A DNA stretch of 64,000 nt, from NCBI GenBank assembly GCA_016415585.1, contig CP066552.1, positions 2,666,001-2,730,000 on the forward strand, read 5' to 3'. Source of the stretch: Pectobacterium carotovorum. Lineage in GTDB: Bacteria > Pseudomonadota > Gammaproteobacteria > Enterobacterales > Enterobacteriaceae. Both the position numbers and the translations under genes were made by a program. Shown in pieces: positions 29,153 to 38,531 of the stretch (positions are counted from its first letter, which is position 1; each line of letters begins with the position of its first letter). The notes beneath the pieces are model-generated. The model saw nothing but the letters and a program-made list of their open reading frames with translations. It was not told the DNA's origin and did no database searches.

Positions 29153-29619
29153 GGGAAGGGCTGATGCCCAGTGCTCCTAAGCAATTTAAAGGAGGTTTAC
29201 TTTAACAGGTTGTTACCAATTCTCACAAAGAATTTCTTAGACCAGCTTTGCATTGATAACACGCTAAAATTTACAGATTTCGCTTATATCAGTTTTAGCC
29301 CACAGCTTAAACTGGTCAGCATTAGAGCATCATCACACTATTTATTTTTTCGACAACTAAAATAAATCTGTCAGTTACGATTTCTCGCCTGACAACTTGT
29401 TGGAGGAACACGGTGAATTTTCGGGATTTTACATAGGTAAGTAACTGGGGGAGCGGAGACTCTGCAACGCTCAGAGATGAGTCGAGCATTGCCAACGCAC
29501 AAGCAATTTGAAGTATGACACGAAGATACCGCGACGGTTAACGTTTTCACGACCGAAACGCTAACTTGGTTTCCTGACACATTGACTCTTTTTTGATCGT
29601 GAACGTGAGGAGGTAACAA
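29153..29619. other. yoaE/manX divergent intergenic region
   Basis: About 470 bp. It holds the yoaE leader on one side, a partial dispersed repeat (29433-29522) in the middle, and the manXYZ promoter region with GAGGAGG ahead of the manX GTG. A plus-strand frame at 29171-29365 has no supporting features. No clear Mlc or CRP site was resolved by eye. Confidence 0.5.
29433..29522 (-). repeat. dispersed intergenic repeat, partial copy
   Basis: Contains TAGGTAAGTAACTGGGGGAG and ends GCCAACGCACAAGCAATTTG, then AAGTATGACA. This is the outer half of the family seen at 22784 and 36219; the CCTAAATAATTCGAG end is missing. Confidence 0.6.
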
Positions 29620-30588
29620 GTGAGTATTGCAATTATGTTATGCACTCACGGTGCTACTGCGGGACCGCTGTTAAAGACAGCAGAAATGATCCTTGGCGAG
29701 CAAAGTAATGTCGCTTGGATCGATTTCATCCCTGGAGAAAACGCCGAAACATTGATAGAAAAATATCAGGAAAAGCTCACGCAGTTAGACACGTCGCAAG
29801 GCGTACTGTTTCTCGTTGATACTTGGGGCGGCAGCCCGTTTAACGCCGCCAGCCGCCTTGTCACCGATAAAGAAAACCACGATGTTATTGCCGGCGTGAA
29901 TATCCCTATGCTGGCGGAAACCTTTATGGCTCGGGATGACAACCCTTCCTTCTCCGCTCTGGTTTCTATCGCCCTGGAAGCCGGTAGAGATGGCGTAAAA
30001 GCGCTAAAGCATCAGGAAGCCGCCAAAGCCACGTCCCCTTCTTCTCCACCGCCCCCAAAAACCAACGCCATACCCACACCGGCAGGACCCGGCGAACACA
30101 TGAAGATTGGGCTGGCTCGTATCGACGACCGCTTGATTCATGGTCAGGTCGCCACCCGCTGGACGAAAGAAACCAATGTTTCGCGCATTATTGTTGTCAG
30201 CGATGAAGTCGCCGCCGATCACGTGCGTAAAACGTTGCTGACTCAGGTTGCGCCGCCGGGCGTTACCGCGCACGTAGTGGATGTGGCAAAAGCCGTTCGT
30301 GTTTATGACAACCCAAAATATGCCGCCGACCGCGTGATGCTGCTGTTCACCAATCCGACGGACGTATTAACGCTGATCGAAAATGGCGTAAACATCACCT
30401 CGGTCAATATTGGTGGGATAGCATTCAAACAAGGGAAAACACAGGTGAATAATGCCGTTTCTATCGATGAGAAGGATATTGCAGCATTCCGTGAATTAGA
30501 TAAGCGCGGTATTGAATTGGAGGTGCGGAAGGTATCAACCGATTCTCGGATTAAAATGATGGACTTGATTAACAAAATGCCGCGTTGA
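29620..30588 (+). CDS. manX: PTS mannose transporter subunit IIAB
   Basis: 322-aa cytoplasmic phosphocarrier. The IIA domain has the phosphorylated His10 (MLCTHGATAG). An Ala/Pro-rich linker (about 130-155) precedes the IIB domain with its phosphorylated His in DDRLIHGQVATRW. It passes phosphate from HPr to mannose, glucose or glucosamine entering through ManYZ. It starts at GTG 29620, 7 nt after GAGGAGG. First gene of manXYZ; an unusual 196-bp gap with tandem repeats separates it from manY. Confidence 0.96.
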   Translation: MSIAIMLCTHGATAGPLLKTAEMILGEQSNVAWIDFIPGENAETLIEKYQEKLTQLDTSQGVLFLVDTWGGSPFNAASRLVTDKENHDVIAGVNIPMLAETFMARDDNPSFSALVSIALEAGRDGVKALKHQEAAKATSPSSPPPPKTNAIPTPAGPGEHMKIGLARIDDRLIHGQVATRWTKETNVSRIIVVSDEVAADHVRKTLLTQVAPPGVTAHVVDVAKAVRVYDNPKYAADRVMLLFTNPTDVLTLIENGVNITSVNIGGIAFKQGKTQVNNAVSIDEKDIAAFRELDKRGIELEVRKVSTDSRIKMMDLINKMPR

Positions 30589-30672
30589 TGCCCTGTCACA
30601 ATGCGAGGATTCTTAACGCAAATATCACCATCAATAATAGTCTTATAGACCTGATGATTTTTAAATATGCAT

Positions 30673-30733
30673 TTATGTCGATATTGAAAAGCTTTATGTC
30701 GACATAGAAAACGTTACGTTGACCTTGAAAATC
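30673..30733 (+). repeat. three tandem ~20-bp repeats in the manX-manY gap
   Basis: Units start at about 30673 (TTATGTCGATATTGAAAAGC), 30694 (TTATGTCGACATAGAAAACG) and 30714 (TTACGTTGACCTTGAAAATC). The spacing of 20-21 bp equals two helical turns, as in a phased protein-binding array. Function not known. Confidence 0.6.
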
Positions 30734-30784
30734 AATGGGGATGGCGATTTATTTTACTCAGACACATTTTATAGGAGAAGTACG

Positions 30785-31582
30785 ATGGAGATTACCACAC
30801 TTCAAATTGTGCTGATATTTCTCGTCGCGTGTGTTTCGGGGATGGGTTCGATTCTTGATGAATTCCAGTTCCACCGTCCACTCGTCGCTTGTACGCTGAT
30901 TGGCGCAGTATTAGGCGATTTAAAAACCGGGATCATTATCGGCGGTACACTGGAAATGATCGCATTAGGCTGGATGAACATCGGTGCGGCAGTCGCACCG
31001 GATGCGGCTTTGGCTTCCATTATCTCAACCATTCTGGTTATTGCTGGTGGTCAGGGGATCGGCGCAGGGATCGCCTTGGCGATTCCGCTCGCTGCCGCAG
31101 GGCAAGTATTAACCATCATTGTTCGTACCATCACGGTCGCATTCCAGCATGCAGCAGACAGCGCGGCAGAGCGAGGTAATCTAACAGCCATCAGTTGGAT
31201 TCACGTCTCGGCTCTTTTGCTTCAGGCCATGCGTATCGCGATTCCTGCAGTGATCGTCGCTATTTCCGTCGGCACTGACGCCGTCCACGCCATGCTGAAC
31301 TCCATCCCGGAAGTCGTGACTAACGGCCTGAATATCGCCGGAGGGATGATTGTCGTCGTCGGTTACGCGATGGTCATCAACATGATGCGTGCGGGCTACC
31401 TGATGCCATTCTTCTATCTTGGCTTCGTGACCGCCGCGTTCACCGAGTTCAACCTGGTGGCGCTGGGCGTAATCGGTATTGTGATGGCCGTGCTGTATAT
31501 CCAGCTCAGCCCGAAATATAACAAAGTTCAAGGCCAGCCGGTTTCATCAGGCAATAACAACCTTGATAACGAACTGGATTAA
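30785..31582 (+). CDS. manY: PTS mannose transporter subunit IIC
   Basis: 265-aa integral membrane subunit, MEITTLQIVLIFLVACVSGM at the N terminus, matching ManY length in E. coli. With ManZ it forms the sugar channel. The ATG at 30785 has AGGAG 8 nt upstream; an open frame reaching back to 30719 is not supported. Followed closely by manZ (15 bp). Confidence 0.97.
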   Translation: MEITTLQIVLIFLVACVSGMGSILDEFQFHRPLVACTLIGAVLGDLKTGIIIGGTLEMIALGWMNIGAAVAPDAALASIISTILVIAGGQGIGAGIALAIPLAAAGQVLTIIVRTITVAFQHAADSAAERGNLTAISWIHVSALLLQAMRIAIPAVIVAISVGTDAVHAMLNSIPEVVTNGLNIAGGMIVVVGYAMVINMMRAGYLMPFFYLGFVTAAFTEFNLVALGVIGIVMAVLYIQLSPKYNKVQGQPVSSGNNNLDNELD

Positions 31583-31596
31583 CAGGAGTGAGAAAA

Positions 31597-32439
31597 ATGG
31601 TCGAAAACACGAATGTCAAAAAACTCACTGACAGCGACATCCGCGCGGTGTTTATCCGTTCCAACCTGTTTCAAGGCTCTTGGAACTTTGAACGTATGCA
31701 GGCACTCGGCTTCTGTTTTTCCATGGTGCCGGTGATCCGCCGTCTTTATCCTGAAAATTCGGAAGAGCGTAAACAGGCGATCAAGCGCCATCTGGAGTTC
31801 TTCAACACGCAGCCGTTTGTTGCTGCCCCGGTGCTTGGCGTAACGATGGCAATGGAAGAACAACGCGCTAACGGCGCCCCCATTGACGATGCAGCGATAA
31901 ACGGCCTGAAAGTCGGGTTAATGGGTCCATTGGCAGGTGTCGGCGACCCAATATTCTGGGGCACCGCCCGTCCAGTATTCGCCGCACTCGGTGCAGGGAT
32001 TGCCATGAGCGGTAGTCTATTAGGGCCAATCCTCTTTTTCGTCCTATTTAATCTAGTTCGCCTGCTGGTGCGTTACTACGGCGTCGCCTATGGTTACCGT
32101 AAAGGGATCGATATCGTCAGCGATATGGGCGGCGGTTTACTGCAAAAAATGACCGAGGCAGCCTCTATTCTCGGGCTGTTCGTCATGGGGGCTTTGGTCA
32201 ATAAATGGACTCACGTCAACATTCCGATGGTGGTATCAACAGTGACGAACCAAAACGGGGAAACCACGGTCACCACTGTTCAATCCATCCTTGACCAGCT
32301 TATGCCGGGGCTCGTTCCGCTACTGCTAACATTCGGTTGTATGTGGCTGTTACGGCGCAAGGTGAACGCACTATGGCTGATTATGGGCTTCTTCGCGATT
32401 GGTATCTTCGGGTACTGGATCGGCCTGCTCGGCGTGTAA
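31597..32439 (+). CDS. manZ: PTS mannose transporter subunit IID
   Basis: 280-aa membrane subunit with FLRSNL-like start (IRAVFIRSNLFQGSWNFERM), GLMGPLAGVGDPIFWGT and C-terminal helices. It pairs with ManY in the EII-Man translocon. ATG 31597 follows AGGAG; GTG 31588 is an in-frame but poorer alternative. Operon ends with a hairpin terminator. Confidence 0.97.
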   Translation: MVENTNVKKLTDSDIRAVFIRSNLFQGSWNFERMQALGFCFSMVPVIRRLYPENSEERKQAIKRHLEFFNTQPFVAAPVLGVTMAMEEQRANGAPIDDAAINGLKVGLMGPLAGVGDPIFWGTARPVFAALGAGIAMSGSLLGPILFFVLFNLVRLLVRYYGVAYGYRKGIDIVSDMGGGLLQKMTEAASILGLFVMGALVNKWTHVNIPMVVSTVTNQNGETTVTTVQSILDQLMPGLVPLLLTFGCMWLLRRKVNALWLIMGFFAIGIFGYWIGLLGV

Positions 32440-32444
32440 TATTC

Positions 32445-32478
32445 AATGGCTGGCCGCCAATACGGTCGGCCATTTTTT
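32445..32478 (+). terminator. terminator after manXYZ
   Basis: Imperfect stem ATGGCTGGCCG / CGGTCGGCCAT with a 6-nt loop followed by TTTTTT. Confidence 0.75.
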
Positions 32479-32584
32479 ATGACGGACAAGAATGTCCGTC
32501 ACCCTGCGGGTCGTCGCAAGCGACGTTGAAACACGTTCCCTACGTTTTTTATTATTAGGTTCTTAACGAGCAAGGTTAAAATGG

Positions 32585-33043
32585 ATGACAATGACTGATA
32601 TCACGCTAGTCGTGTTGATTGCATTAGCACTGATTTATGCCATCTATGATGAGTTCATCATGGATAAATTCAAAGGGAAAACCCAGCTCCTCGTCCCTCT
32701 AAAACGGATGAATCGCCTCGATACGCTGATTTTTATCGGCTTAGTAGGGATTCTTATTTATCAGAATGTGATGAGTAATGGCACCATTCTCGCCACCTAT
32801 CTTTTGATTTCTCTAGCCTTCATGGCGTTTTATCTGGCCTATATTCGTCGCCCTAAACTGATATTTAAACCAGCCGGATTCTTTTATGCGAATATATTCA
32901 TTCCTTATGCAAGAATTAAAAATATGAATCTATCTGAGGATGGCGTATTAGCCATAGGCCTTGAGAAACGGCGTTTATTAATTCAGGTTGCCCAGATTGA
33001 TGATTTAGAAAAAATATATCAATTTATGATTGACAATCGATGA
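32585..33043 (+). CDS. yobD: DUF986 inner-membrane protein YobD
   Basis: 152 aa with three hydrophobic segments in the first 100 residues and the conserved C-terminal part [20 protein letters not shown], then [12 protein letters not shown]. This corresponds to E. coli YobD, which sits at the same place between manZ and mntP. Function unknown. ATG 32585 is used; ATG 32591 is an alternative two codons later. Confidence 0.93.
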   Translation: MTMTDITLVVLIALALIYAIYDEFIMDKFKGKTQLLVPLKRMNRLDTLIFIGLVGILIYQNVMSNGTILATYLLISLAFMAFYLAYIRRPKLIFKPAGFFYANIFIPYARIKNMNLSEDGVLAIGLEKRRLLIQVAQIDDLEKIYQFMIDNR

Positions 33044-33248
33044 GGTAAACTTATCAAACGGATTATTTCAAATAATCCGCGAATATAAATCTCATTTTTT
33101 GATGATATTTAACCCCAGTAACATTGGCGTTATTTTACACGATCTATTACCGCCAACAATCAAATGAAAATAATTATCAATTGCATTATTAACACTTAAA
33201 ACTTTTAGTGTTGTTTACGCTATAAATAATATGGTAAGGTTGCGCCGT

Positions 33249-33400
33249 CATTGGGGAGTAGCCGATTTCTGATTAGTCGTTATTCATAGTAGCTAGTCAG
33301 AAATGCTCGTATCAACATACTCGTTTTACCTTCTATTTCCGGGGCATGAAACGTGGTGCGGGCGGCCAAGCGTGATTGGCAGGCGAGACCATAGACACGT
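33249..33400 (+). promoter_or_regulatory. yybP-ykoY manganese riboswitch (mntP leader)
   Basis: Conserved blocks of this class appear in order: TTGGGGAGTAGCC at the 5' side, ATCAACATACTCG in the core, and GGCGAGACC near 33381 at the 3' side. Internal complementary arms CCGATTTCTGA / TCAGAAAT are also present. The leader ends about 70 nt before the mntP ATG. The class binds Mn2+ and turns on exporter expression, as known for E. coli mntP. The boundaries are approximate. Confidence 0.87.
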
Positions 33401-33468
33401 AAGATCGTCGTTCGGGTTGGGGATGATCTGCGTGTATATGGTTAATCGTCCAGCCGAGGCTATTTACA

Positions 33469-34041
33469 ATGAATATGTCAGCAACTCTTATCTTAGCATT
33501 TGGTATGTCAATGGATGCCTTCGCCGCGTCAATCGGTAAAGGTGCCGTACTGCATAATCCCCGTTTCCGCGATGCCATCCGTACTGGACTCATTTTTGGC
33601 GTTATCGAAGCTATCACCCCGCTCATCGGCTGGGCACTTGGTTTTTTTGCCAGCCAATATATTCTCGAATGGGATCACTGGGTTGCCTTTACGCTGTTAT
33701 TGATTCTGGGTGGTCGCATGATCGTTGAAGGCCTCAAAGGTTCTTCAGACTGCCGCTGCGAAAAAGTCAAAAATCATAGTCTGGCGCTGTTAATCTGTAC
33801 CGCCGTCGCCACCAGCCTGGATGCCATGGCAATCGGTGTCGGTCTGGCCTTCCTTCAGGTCAATATTTTCCATACCGCGATGGTGATAGGCTGCGCTACC
33901 ATGATTATGGTGACGCTTGGGATGATGATTGGCCGCTATATCGGTCCGATTCTCGGCAAAAAAGCAGAAGTGATGGGCGGGTTGGTTCTGATTGGCATCG
34001 GCTGCAATATCCTGTATGAACACCTCGGCTACGCCGCCTGA
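33469..34041 (+). CDS. mntP: manganese efflux pump MntP
   Basis: 190-aa six-helix membrane protein (former YebN) starting [20 protein letters not shown]. The membrane-embedded Asp residues in [10 protein letters not shown] and [10 protein letters not shown] are the expected ion-binding positions. It exports Mn2+ when the cell is overloaded, with expression raised by the leader riboswitch. It lies only 2.7 kb from a Fur-boxed Mn/Fe importer operon. Confidence 0.96.
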   Translation: MNMSATLILAFGMSMDAFAASIGKGAVLHNPRFRDAIRTGLIFGVIEAITPLIGWALGFFASQYILEWDHWVAFTLLLILGGRMIVEGLKGSSDCRCEKVKNHSLALLICTAVATSLDAMAIGVGLAFLQVNIFHTAMVIGCATMIMVTLGMMIGRYIGPILGKKAEVMGGLVLIGIGCNILYEHLGYAA

Positions 34042-34042
34042 T

Positions 34043-34240
34043 ATACCCGTCATACTTCACGTTGCTTGTGCGTTGGCTGCTCTTACTCACCCCAGTCACT
34101 TACTTGTGTAAACTCCTGGGGATTAATGAGCTTCATTTATGAAACTCACCCTTCGGGCCAGCACTAGCGCTGTTCAAATCGGTTAGAACCGATTTGTCGT
34201 GCGGTTGCCGCCTTCACGCAACGCGAATTATTTAGGGTAT
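34043..34240 (+). repeat. dispersed intergenic repeat, copy C
   Basis: Direct orientation: ATACCCGTCATACTTCACG at the start and GAATTATTTAGGGTAT at the end, with TGTGCGTTGGCTGC inside and a short inverted pair AATCGGTTAGAACCGATT. Sits between mntP and its terminator. Confidence 0.8.
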
Positions 34241-34258
34241 TAAAACAAGACTTACATC

Positions 34259-34294
34259 AACGGGCAGCCCGATTATCACGCTGCCCGTTTTTTA
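34259..34294 (+). terminator. terminator after mntP
   Basis: Perfect 10-bp stem AACGGGCAGC/GCTGCCCGTT with an 11-nt loop and a TTTTTTATT tail. The T-run lies on the mntP side. Confidence 0.85.
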
Positions 34295-34304
34295 TTCTTC
34301 TCGA

Positions 34305-35135
34305 TTACGCTACCGCACCGCCATCAATGCGCTGATGCAAGCGGATAATAAAGTCCGTTTCACAACGAAATGCGGTAGCCGCCTGCAGTCGCTCGCTAAC
34401 GTCTGGCGTTGCTCGCCAGGCAAAGGGCGTCATTTGCAATAGCGCCGCAGCTTCACTCCCAGATAACTGCATCGGATACGCGAGCGTTTGCTGATCCATA
34501 AGCTGAAAGCCGGCGAGCGCTTCACCTTTGTTCGGATGCAGCAACACCTCATCGTAGACTTCCGCTTTCAGTTGATAAAGATGCCGAGGCCCCGGAGACA
34601 CCGTCACCACCCAACCACCAACCTTAATGGTGCGCTGTAGCTCCGCGTCATTACACGGCGCGTAAATTTTTACCACAGCATCAAGGGATTCGTCGCGAAA
34701 AGGCAGTCTCTGGCTGGATGCAACGCAAAACTCAACGTTTTCATATCGCTTTGCCGCGCGCTGAATCGCCGCTTTGGACACATCCAGTCCGTAGATCGTC
34801 ATCGTTCTGTGCGATATAAGACGATGCGCCAGCTCCGCGGTGTAATACCCTTCACCACAGCCGATATCCAACAGCGCAGCAGCGTCATCCGCCACAATAC
34901 GATCTACGTGCTGCGCAACGGCGTCACGTAGCGGTTGATAGTGGCCAGCCTCCAAAAAGCTGCGTCGTGCCTGCATCATTTCGGCACTATCACCAGGCTG
35001 TTTCGAACGTTTAAACTGTACCGGCAGCAGGTTGACGTACCCTTCTCTCGCACAGTCAAAGTTATGTTTACCACACGTCCATTGCCGCGGGTGTCGCTCC
35101 AGAGGTAACTGGCATAGCGGACACTGATAGCTCAT
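34305..35135 (-). CDS. rlmA: 23S rRNA (guanine-745-N1)-methyltransferase
   Basis: 276-aa SAM-dependent methyltransferase. An N-terminal zinc finger (CPLC near residue 4, later C and H ligands in [10 protein letters not shown]) and [10 protein letters not shown] precede the SAM site [12 protein letters not shown]. It methylates G745 in 23S rRNA domain II. ATG 35135 matches the family N terminus MSYQCPLC; a GTG at 35141 two codons upstream, closer to GAGG, is possible. Downstream of cspC on the same strand but separated by a terminator. Confidence 0.95.
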   Translation of the reverse strand: MSYQCPLCQLPLERHPRQWTCGKHNFDCAREGYVNLLPVQFKRSKQPGDSAEMMQARRSFLEAGHYQPLRDAVAQHVDRIVADDAAALLDIGCGEGYYTAELAHRLISHRTMTIYGLDVSKAAIQRAAKRYENVEFCVASSQRLPFRDESLDAVVKIYAPCNDAELQRTIKVGGWVVTVSPGPRHLYQLKAEVYDEVLLHPNKGEALAGFQLMDQQTLAYPMQLSGSEAAALLQMTPFAWRATPDVSERLQAATAFRCETDFIIRLHQRIDGGAVA

Positions 35136-35198
35136 CGGCACATTTTCCTCATTAAAAACATCTTTATTGCGTCACAGGTAAAGACAAAACACAGACAA

Positions 35199-35225
35199 CA
35201 AAAAACCCGCACCATGGCGGGTTTT
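35199..35225 (-). terminator. terminator after cspC
   Basis: Minus-strand stem AAAACCCGC/GCGGGTTTT with a 6-nt loop and a T-run, 17 bp after the cspC stop. Confidence 0.88.
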
Positions 35226-35242
35226 GCAACAGAACTGTAAAA

Positions 35243-35452
35243 TTACAGCGCAGTGACGTTTACTGCGGAAGGACCTTTCTGACCATCCTGAATTTCGAAT
35301 TCTACGTTCTGGCCTTCAGCCAGAGTTTTGAAGCCGTTGCCTTGAATTGCAGAGAAGTGTACGAATACATCTTTGCTGCCGTCAGCAGGAGTGATGAAAC
35401 CAAAGCCTTTAGACTCGTTGAACCACTTAACCTGACCTTTAATCTTTGCCAT
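35243..35452 (-). CDS. cspC: cold-shock-like protein CspC
   Basis: 69-aa single OB-fold RNA/DNA chaperone with RNP1 KGFGFI and RNP2 VFVHF. It differs from E. coli CspC at very few positions and, unlike CspE, starts MAKIKGQ. CspC binds mRNAs and affects stability of stress transcripts. The tiny yobF gene lies 41 bp upstream on the same strand, the E. coli yobF-cspC arrangement. Confidence 0.96.
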   Translation of the reverse strand: MAKIKGQVKWFNESKGFGFITPADGSKDVFVHFSAIQGNGFKTLAEGQNVEFEIQDGQKGPSAVNVTAL

Positions 35453-35493
35453 TTCAAATATTTCCTTTAATTGTTTAAACCGCCAAAAAGGCG

Positions 35494-35610
35494 TTATACA
35501 GACAAACCAAAGTCGTTACTGCTTGAGGCACTAAGATAAGGATCGGCAGAGAAGCAGCATGCAACGCTAAAGGTTGTACTTAAGTCTTCTTTACTGAAAA
35601 TGCCATTCAT
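35494..35610 (-). CDS. yobF: small protein YobF (DUF2627)
   Basis: 38 codons: begins [19 protein letters not shown] and continues [13 protein letters not shown]. coli YobF starts MCGIFSKEVLSK and contains FSAEPYIGASCSN, so the match is clear, although this version is about nine residues shorter. E. coli YobF is a heat-shock and stress-induced small protein made from the cspC transcript. No strong ribosome-binding site is visible. Confidence 0.85.
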   Translation of the reverse strand: MNGIFSKEDLSTTFSVACCFSADPYLSASSSNDFGLSV

Positions 35611-36000
35611 ATACAGAACTGTACCTCGTTTTACCCAGAAGCGTTATTACACACTATGTGATCGATGGCAAGGGCTTTTTTATCAGTCATGGACATGCCG
35701 CACAAATTCACGTCATCACTGATTCATTAATACTCGATAGCACACGCTGGCATCTATATTTCTCAACATCTTCTGAAGCCAAACAATAAGCGCATTTCAG
35801 ACTTTATTATGTGATAATATACGCAACAACTGTCGCAGTTTTGCCATAGACACAACTACAATCATAACAAAAAGTTATAATTTGTATACTTATATCAATG
35901 TTTAAAATCGATTGTCGATTTTATGCTATCTATAGCTTTTGTATTAATACACTACATAATGGATATTATTTATAACCTAATTGTTTAGCCATGAGGAGAA
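35611..36000. other. intergenic region upstream of yobF-cspC
   Basis: About 390 bp, AT-rich. It should hold the yobF-cspC promoter and leader. A short palindrome AAAATCGA-TTG-TCGATTTT lies at 35904-35922 and could be an operator or a weak terminator for the small gene at 36001. No longer gene was seen; yebO and mgrB, which occupy this position in E. coli, were not found. Confidence 0.5.
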
Positions 36001-36105
36001 TTAACTTGTTTGAATCAATAAGGCTAATAACATCACCAGAAACGTCAATAAAACTATACTTGCCAACTTCCAGCGTCGTTCTGATTTAGTGCTCATATCA
36101 CTCAT
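36001..36105 (-). CDS. putative 34-aa single-span membrane protein
   Basis: Reads MSDMSTKSERRWKLASIVLL followed by a hydrophobic stretch TFLVMLLALLIQTS. It has a basic N-terminal segment (KSERRWK) then about 20 apolar residues, as in many enterobacterial small membrane proteins. A GAAAGGG site precedes it; the internal ATG at 36096 (31 aa) has better spacing. It occupies the slot where E. coli has yebO and mgrB but lacks the MgrB cysteines. Function unknown. Confidence 0.5.
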   Translation of the reverse strand: MSDMSTKSERRWKLASIVLLTFLVMLLALLIQTS

Positions 36106-36218
36106 AACCCTTTCATATTAAAAATCAAGAAATACTGCTTACAGTATTTCTAATTTATCGGCAGCCATCGAGGATTTTTTAAGGTTATATCGTTTTTTTC
36201 CCGTTTTTTGACATATCT

Positions 36219-36454
36219 CCTAAATAATTCGAGTGGCGTAACAAAAACGCTGGCGCTTTGAACAACGCAAAGCGTTGCCTCGAAGAGCGAACCTCATTTA
36301 TAAGATCCCCCCAATCTCCAGGAGCTTATGCTATTAAGTGACCTAGGTGGGTAAGGACAATGATTTGAATACCGCTGCGGCGGCTCTTCGGGCGAGGCTC
36401 AAAGATGATCCGGGTATTACCAACACACGAGCAGCTTGAAGCATGACGGGTATA
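36219..36454 (-). repeat. dispersed intergenic repeat, copy D
   Basis: Reverse orientation: CCTAAATAATTCGAGTGGCG at one end and CAGCTTGAAGCATGACGGG then TATA at the other. Includes CGCTTTGAACAACGC and a diverged GTGACCTAGGTGGGTAAG block. About 235 bp, upstream of the sit operon. Confidence 0.78.
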
Positions 36455-36729
36455 AGCCTTACTCTGTGCACACCGACTATCAGCGTTACCGTTAGACTTT
36501 CGTTGTAACCTTAAGTACGATTCATTAAATTAAAGCAACATTTCTGTTATCAAAGGAGCATGATGCGTTCCTTACCCGCGCAAGCGCGTGCTACGTGCCT
36601 GCGAACAGTGATTTCTTGTGTCATGAAACACCTTCCAATATTCGCTCCCCGCCCTTCTCTGCCTCTTGACTTAAATGATATTGATAATTATTCTCAAATA
36701 ACACTTTCACGGTTTGTAAGGATATCCGC
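36455..36729. other. promoter region of the metal ABC operon
   Basis: Between the dispersed repeat and the sitA-like ATG. It holds the Fur-type operator described separately. No gene is seen. Confidence 0.5.
36677..36695 (+). promoter_or_regulatory. Fur box of the metal ABC operon
   Basis: GATATTGATAATTATTCTC matches the 19-bp Fur consensus GATAATGATAATCATTATC at 16 positions. It lies 35 bp before the sitA-like ATG. Iron-dependent repression is expected; an MntR site could overlap but was not resolved. Confidence 0.8.
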
Positions 36730-37644
36730 ATGATTGGCTTTCACGCTCATTTACCTGCCCTGTTCCGCCGTATGGCACTACCATGCGCTTTACTGCTTTT
36801 AGCCAGCACCTCCGCTCAGGCGGCTGAAAAGCTTAAAGTCATCACGACCTTTACCATCATTCAGGATATCGCACAAAATATTGCAGGCGATGCAGCAACG
36901 GTTGAGTCCATCACCAAACCCGGTGCGGAGATTCATGATTATCAGCCGACACCACGCGATATTGTGAAAACACAGTCTGCACAGCTAGTGCTGTGGAACG
37001 GCATGAATCTCGAACGTTGGTTTACGCGCTTTTTCGAGAACGTGAAAAATGTGCCGGCCGTTGTGGTGACGGAAGGCATCACGCCGCTTCCTATCCGCGA
37101 AGGTGCCTATAATGGCAACCCAAATCCGCATGCCTGGATGTCACCTTCCAACGCATTAATCTATATTGAAAATATCCGTAAAGGTCTGGTGCAAGCCGAT
37201 CCCGCGAATGCAGAAACGTATAATCGTAACGCCAAAGCTTATGCGGAAAAAATTAAGGCTCTCGACGCGCCGCTGCGTGAACGTCTTGCCCGTATCCCAG
37301 AAAAGCAACGCTGGTTAGTCACCAGTGAAGGGGCGTTCAGCTATCTGGCAAAGGATTATCAGTTCAATGAAGTCTATCTCTGGCCAATCAATGCCGACGA
37401 GCAAGGTTCACCGCAGCAAGTGCGTCGAGTTATTGATACCGTGCGTGAGAAGGCGATCCCTGTCGTATTCAGCGAAAGCACCGTTTCCGATAAGCCGGCA
37501 AAACAGGTTAGTAAAGAAACGGGGGCGAAATATGGCGGCGTGCTGTATGTTGATTCGCTGTCTACAGAAAAAGGCCCCGTGCCGACCTATATCGACCTGT
37601 TAAAAGTGACGGTGGAAACCATCGCTAAAGGATTTAATCAATGA
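36730..37644 (+). CDS. sitA: Mn/Fe ABC transporter substrate-binding protein (SitA/YfeA type)
   Basis: 304 aa. Sec signal peptide at about 1-31 ([13 protein letters not shown]). The mature domain is a cluster A-I metal-binding lipoprotein-like fold with metal ligands expected in [21 protein letters not shown], the Glu in [14 protein letters not shown] and the late Asp in VDSLS. It captures Mn2+ and Fe2+ in the periplasm for SitBCD. It starts the four-gene operon and has a Fur box 35 bp upstream. Named by similarity to Salmonella SitA and Yersinia YfeA. Confidence 0.93.
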   Translation: MIGFHAHLPALFRRMALPCALLLLASTSAQAAEKLKVITTFTIIQDIAQNIAGDAATVESITKPGAEIHDYQPTPRDIVKTQSAQLVLWNGMNLERWFTRFFENVKNVPAVVVTEGITPLPIREGAYNGNPNPHAWMSPSNALIYIENIRKGLVQADPANAETYNRNAKAYAEKIKALDAPLRERLARIPEKQRWLVTSEGAFSYLAKDYQFNEVYLWPINADEQGSPQQVRRVIDTVREKAIPVVFSESTVSDKPAKQVSKETGAKYGGVLYVDSLSTEKGPVPTYIDLLKVTVETIAKGFNQ

Positions 37645-38531
37645 GTAGCGATCGAGCCGCACAGTCATTAGAAGTCAATGATGTTTCGGTTACTTACAGC
37701 AACGGGCATCAGGCTATTCGCCATGCCTCTTTTTCCCTGACTGGCGGTACGATTTGCGCCTTGGTTGGCGTAAACGGCAGTGGAAAATCGACGTTGTTCA
37801 AAAGCATCATGGGGTTGGTCAAGCCAACCTCAGGGCAGGTACTGCTCAACCAGCAACCGATCTACCAGGCACTGAAACAGAATCTGGTTGCTTATGTTCC
37901 ACAAACAGAAGACGTGGACTGGAATTTCCCCGTTCTGGTTTCCGACGTGGTCATGATGGGACGCTACGGGAGGATGAATTTCCTGCGTATTCCCAGTAAA
38001 CAGGACCGCGCTATTGTAGCGGAGTCGCTGGAACGCGTCGGGCTATCGACGCTGCAACATCGCCAGATCGGTGAACTGTCCGGTGGACAGAAAAAGCGTG
38101 TTTTTCTGGCGAGGGCGCTGGCTCAACAAGGCAGCGTGTTGCTGCTGGATGAGCCGTTTACTGGCGTAGACGTCAAAACGGAGAACGCCATTATCGACCT
38201 GCTTCGCACCTTGCGCGATGAAGGGCATTTGATTCTGGTAGCGACTCATAACCTCGGTAGCGTTCCTGAGTTTTGCGACAACGTTATTTTAGTCAATCGC
38301 ACCGTTTTAGCCGCAGGACCGACGCACAGCACCTTTACCCAAAGTAATTTGGAGAAAACGTTCGGCGGTGTTCTGCGACACATCAACCTCGGGGGATCTC
38401 ATCTTCACGATGATGACGATGTCCGCTCGGTGACGGTGTTAACAGACGATGAACGTCCGGCTGTGTTCTATGGGTCGACCAAGAGCGATCCTCCTGCATC
38501 ACGCGCTGTACCGGAGGAGAAAAAGCCCTGA
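37641..38531 (+). CDS. sitB: Mn/Fe ABC transporter ATPase (SitB/YfeB type)
   Basis: 296-aa ABC ATPase with Walker [10 protein letters not shown], signature LSGGQKKRV and Walker B VLLLDEPF. It has a His/Asp-rich tail segment ([13 protein letters not shown]) common to this subfamily. Overlaps sitA by 4 bp (ATGA). Energises SitCD permeases. Confidence 0.95.
   Translation: MSSDRAAQSLEVNDVSVTYSNGHQAIRHASFSLTGGTICALVGVNGSGKSTLFKSIMGLVKPTSGQVLLNQQPIYQALKQNLVAYVPQTEDVDWNFPVLVSDVVMMGRYGRMNFLRIPSKQDRAIVAESLERVGLSTLQHRQIGELSGGQKKRVFLARALAQQGSVLLLDEPFTGVDVKTENAIIDLLRTLRDEGHLILVATHNLGSVPEFCDNVILVNRTVLAAGPTHSTFTQSNLEKTFGGVLRHINLGGSHLHDDDDVRSVTVLTDDERPAVFYGSTKSDPPASRAVPEEKKP

Noticed and set aside
29171-29365. 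64-codon plus-strand frame before manX
   Set aside because: AT-rich, no conserved features; lies in the yoaE leader/manX upstream region.
33303-33539. 78-codon frame over the mntP leader
   Set aside because: Coincides with the yybP-ykoY riboswitch and runs into mntP in another frame.
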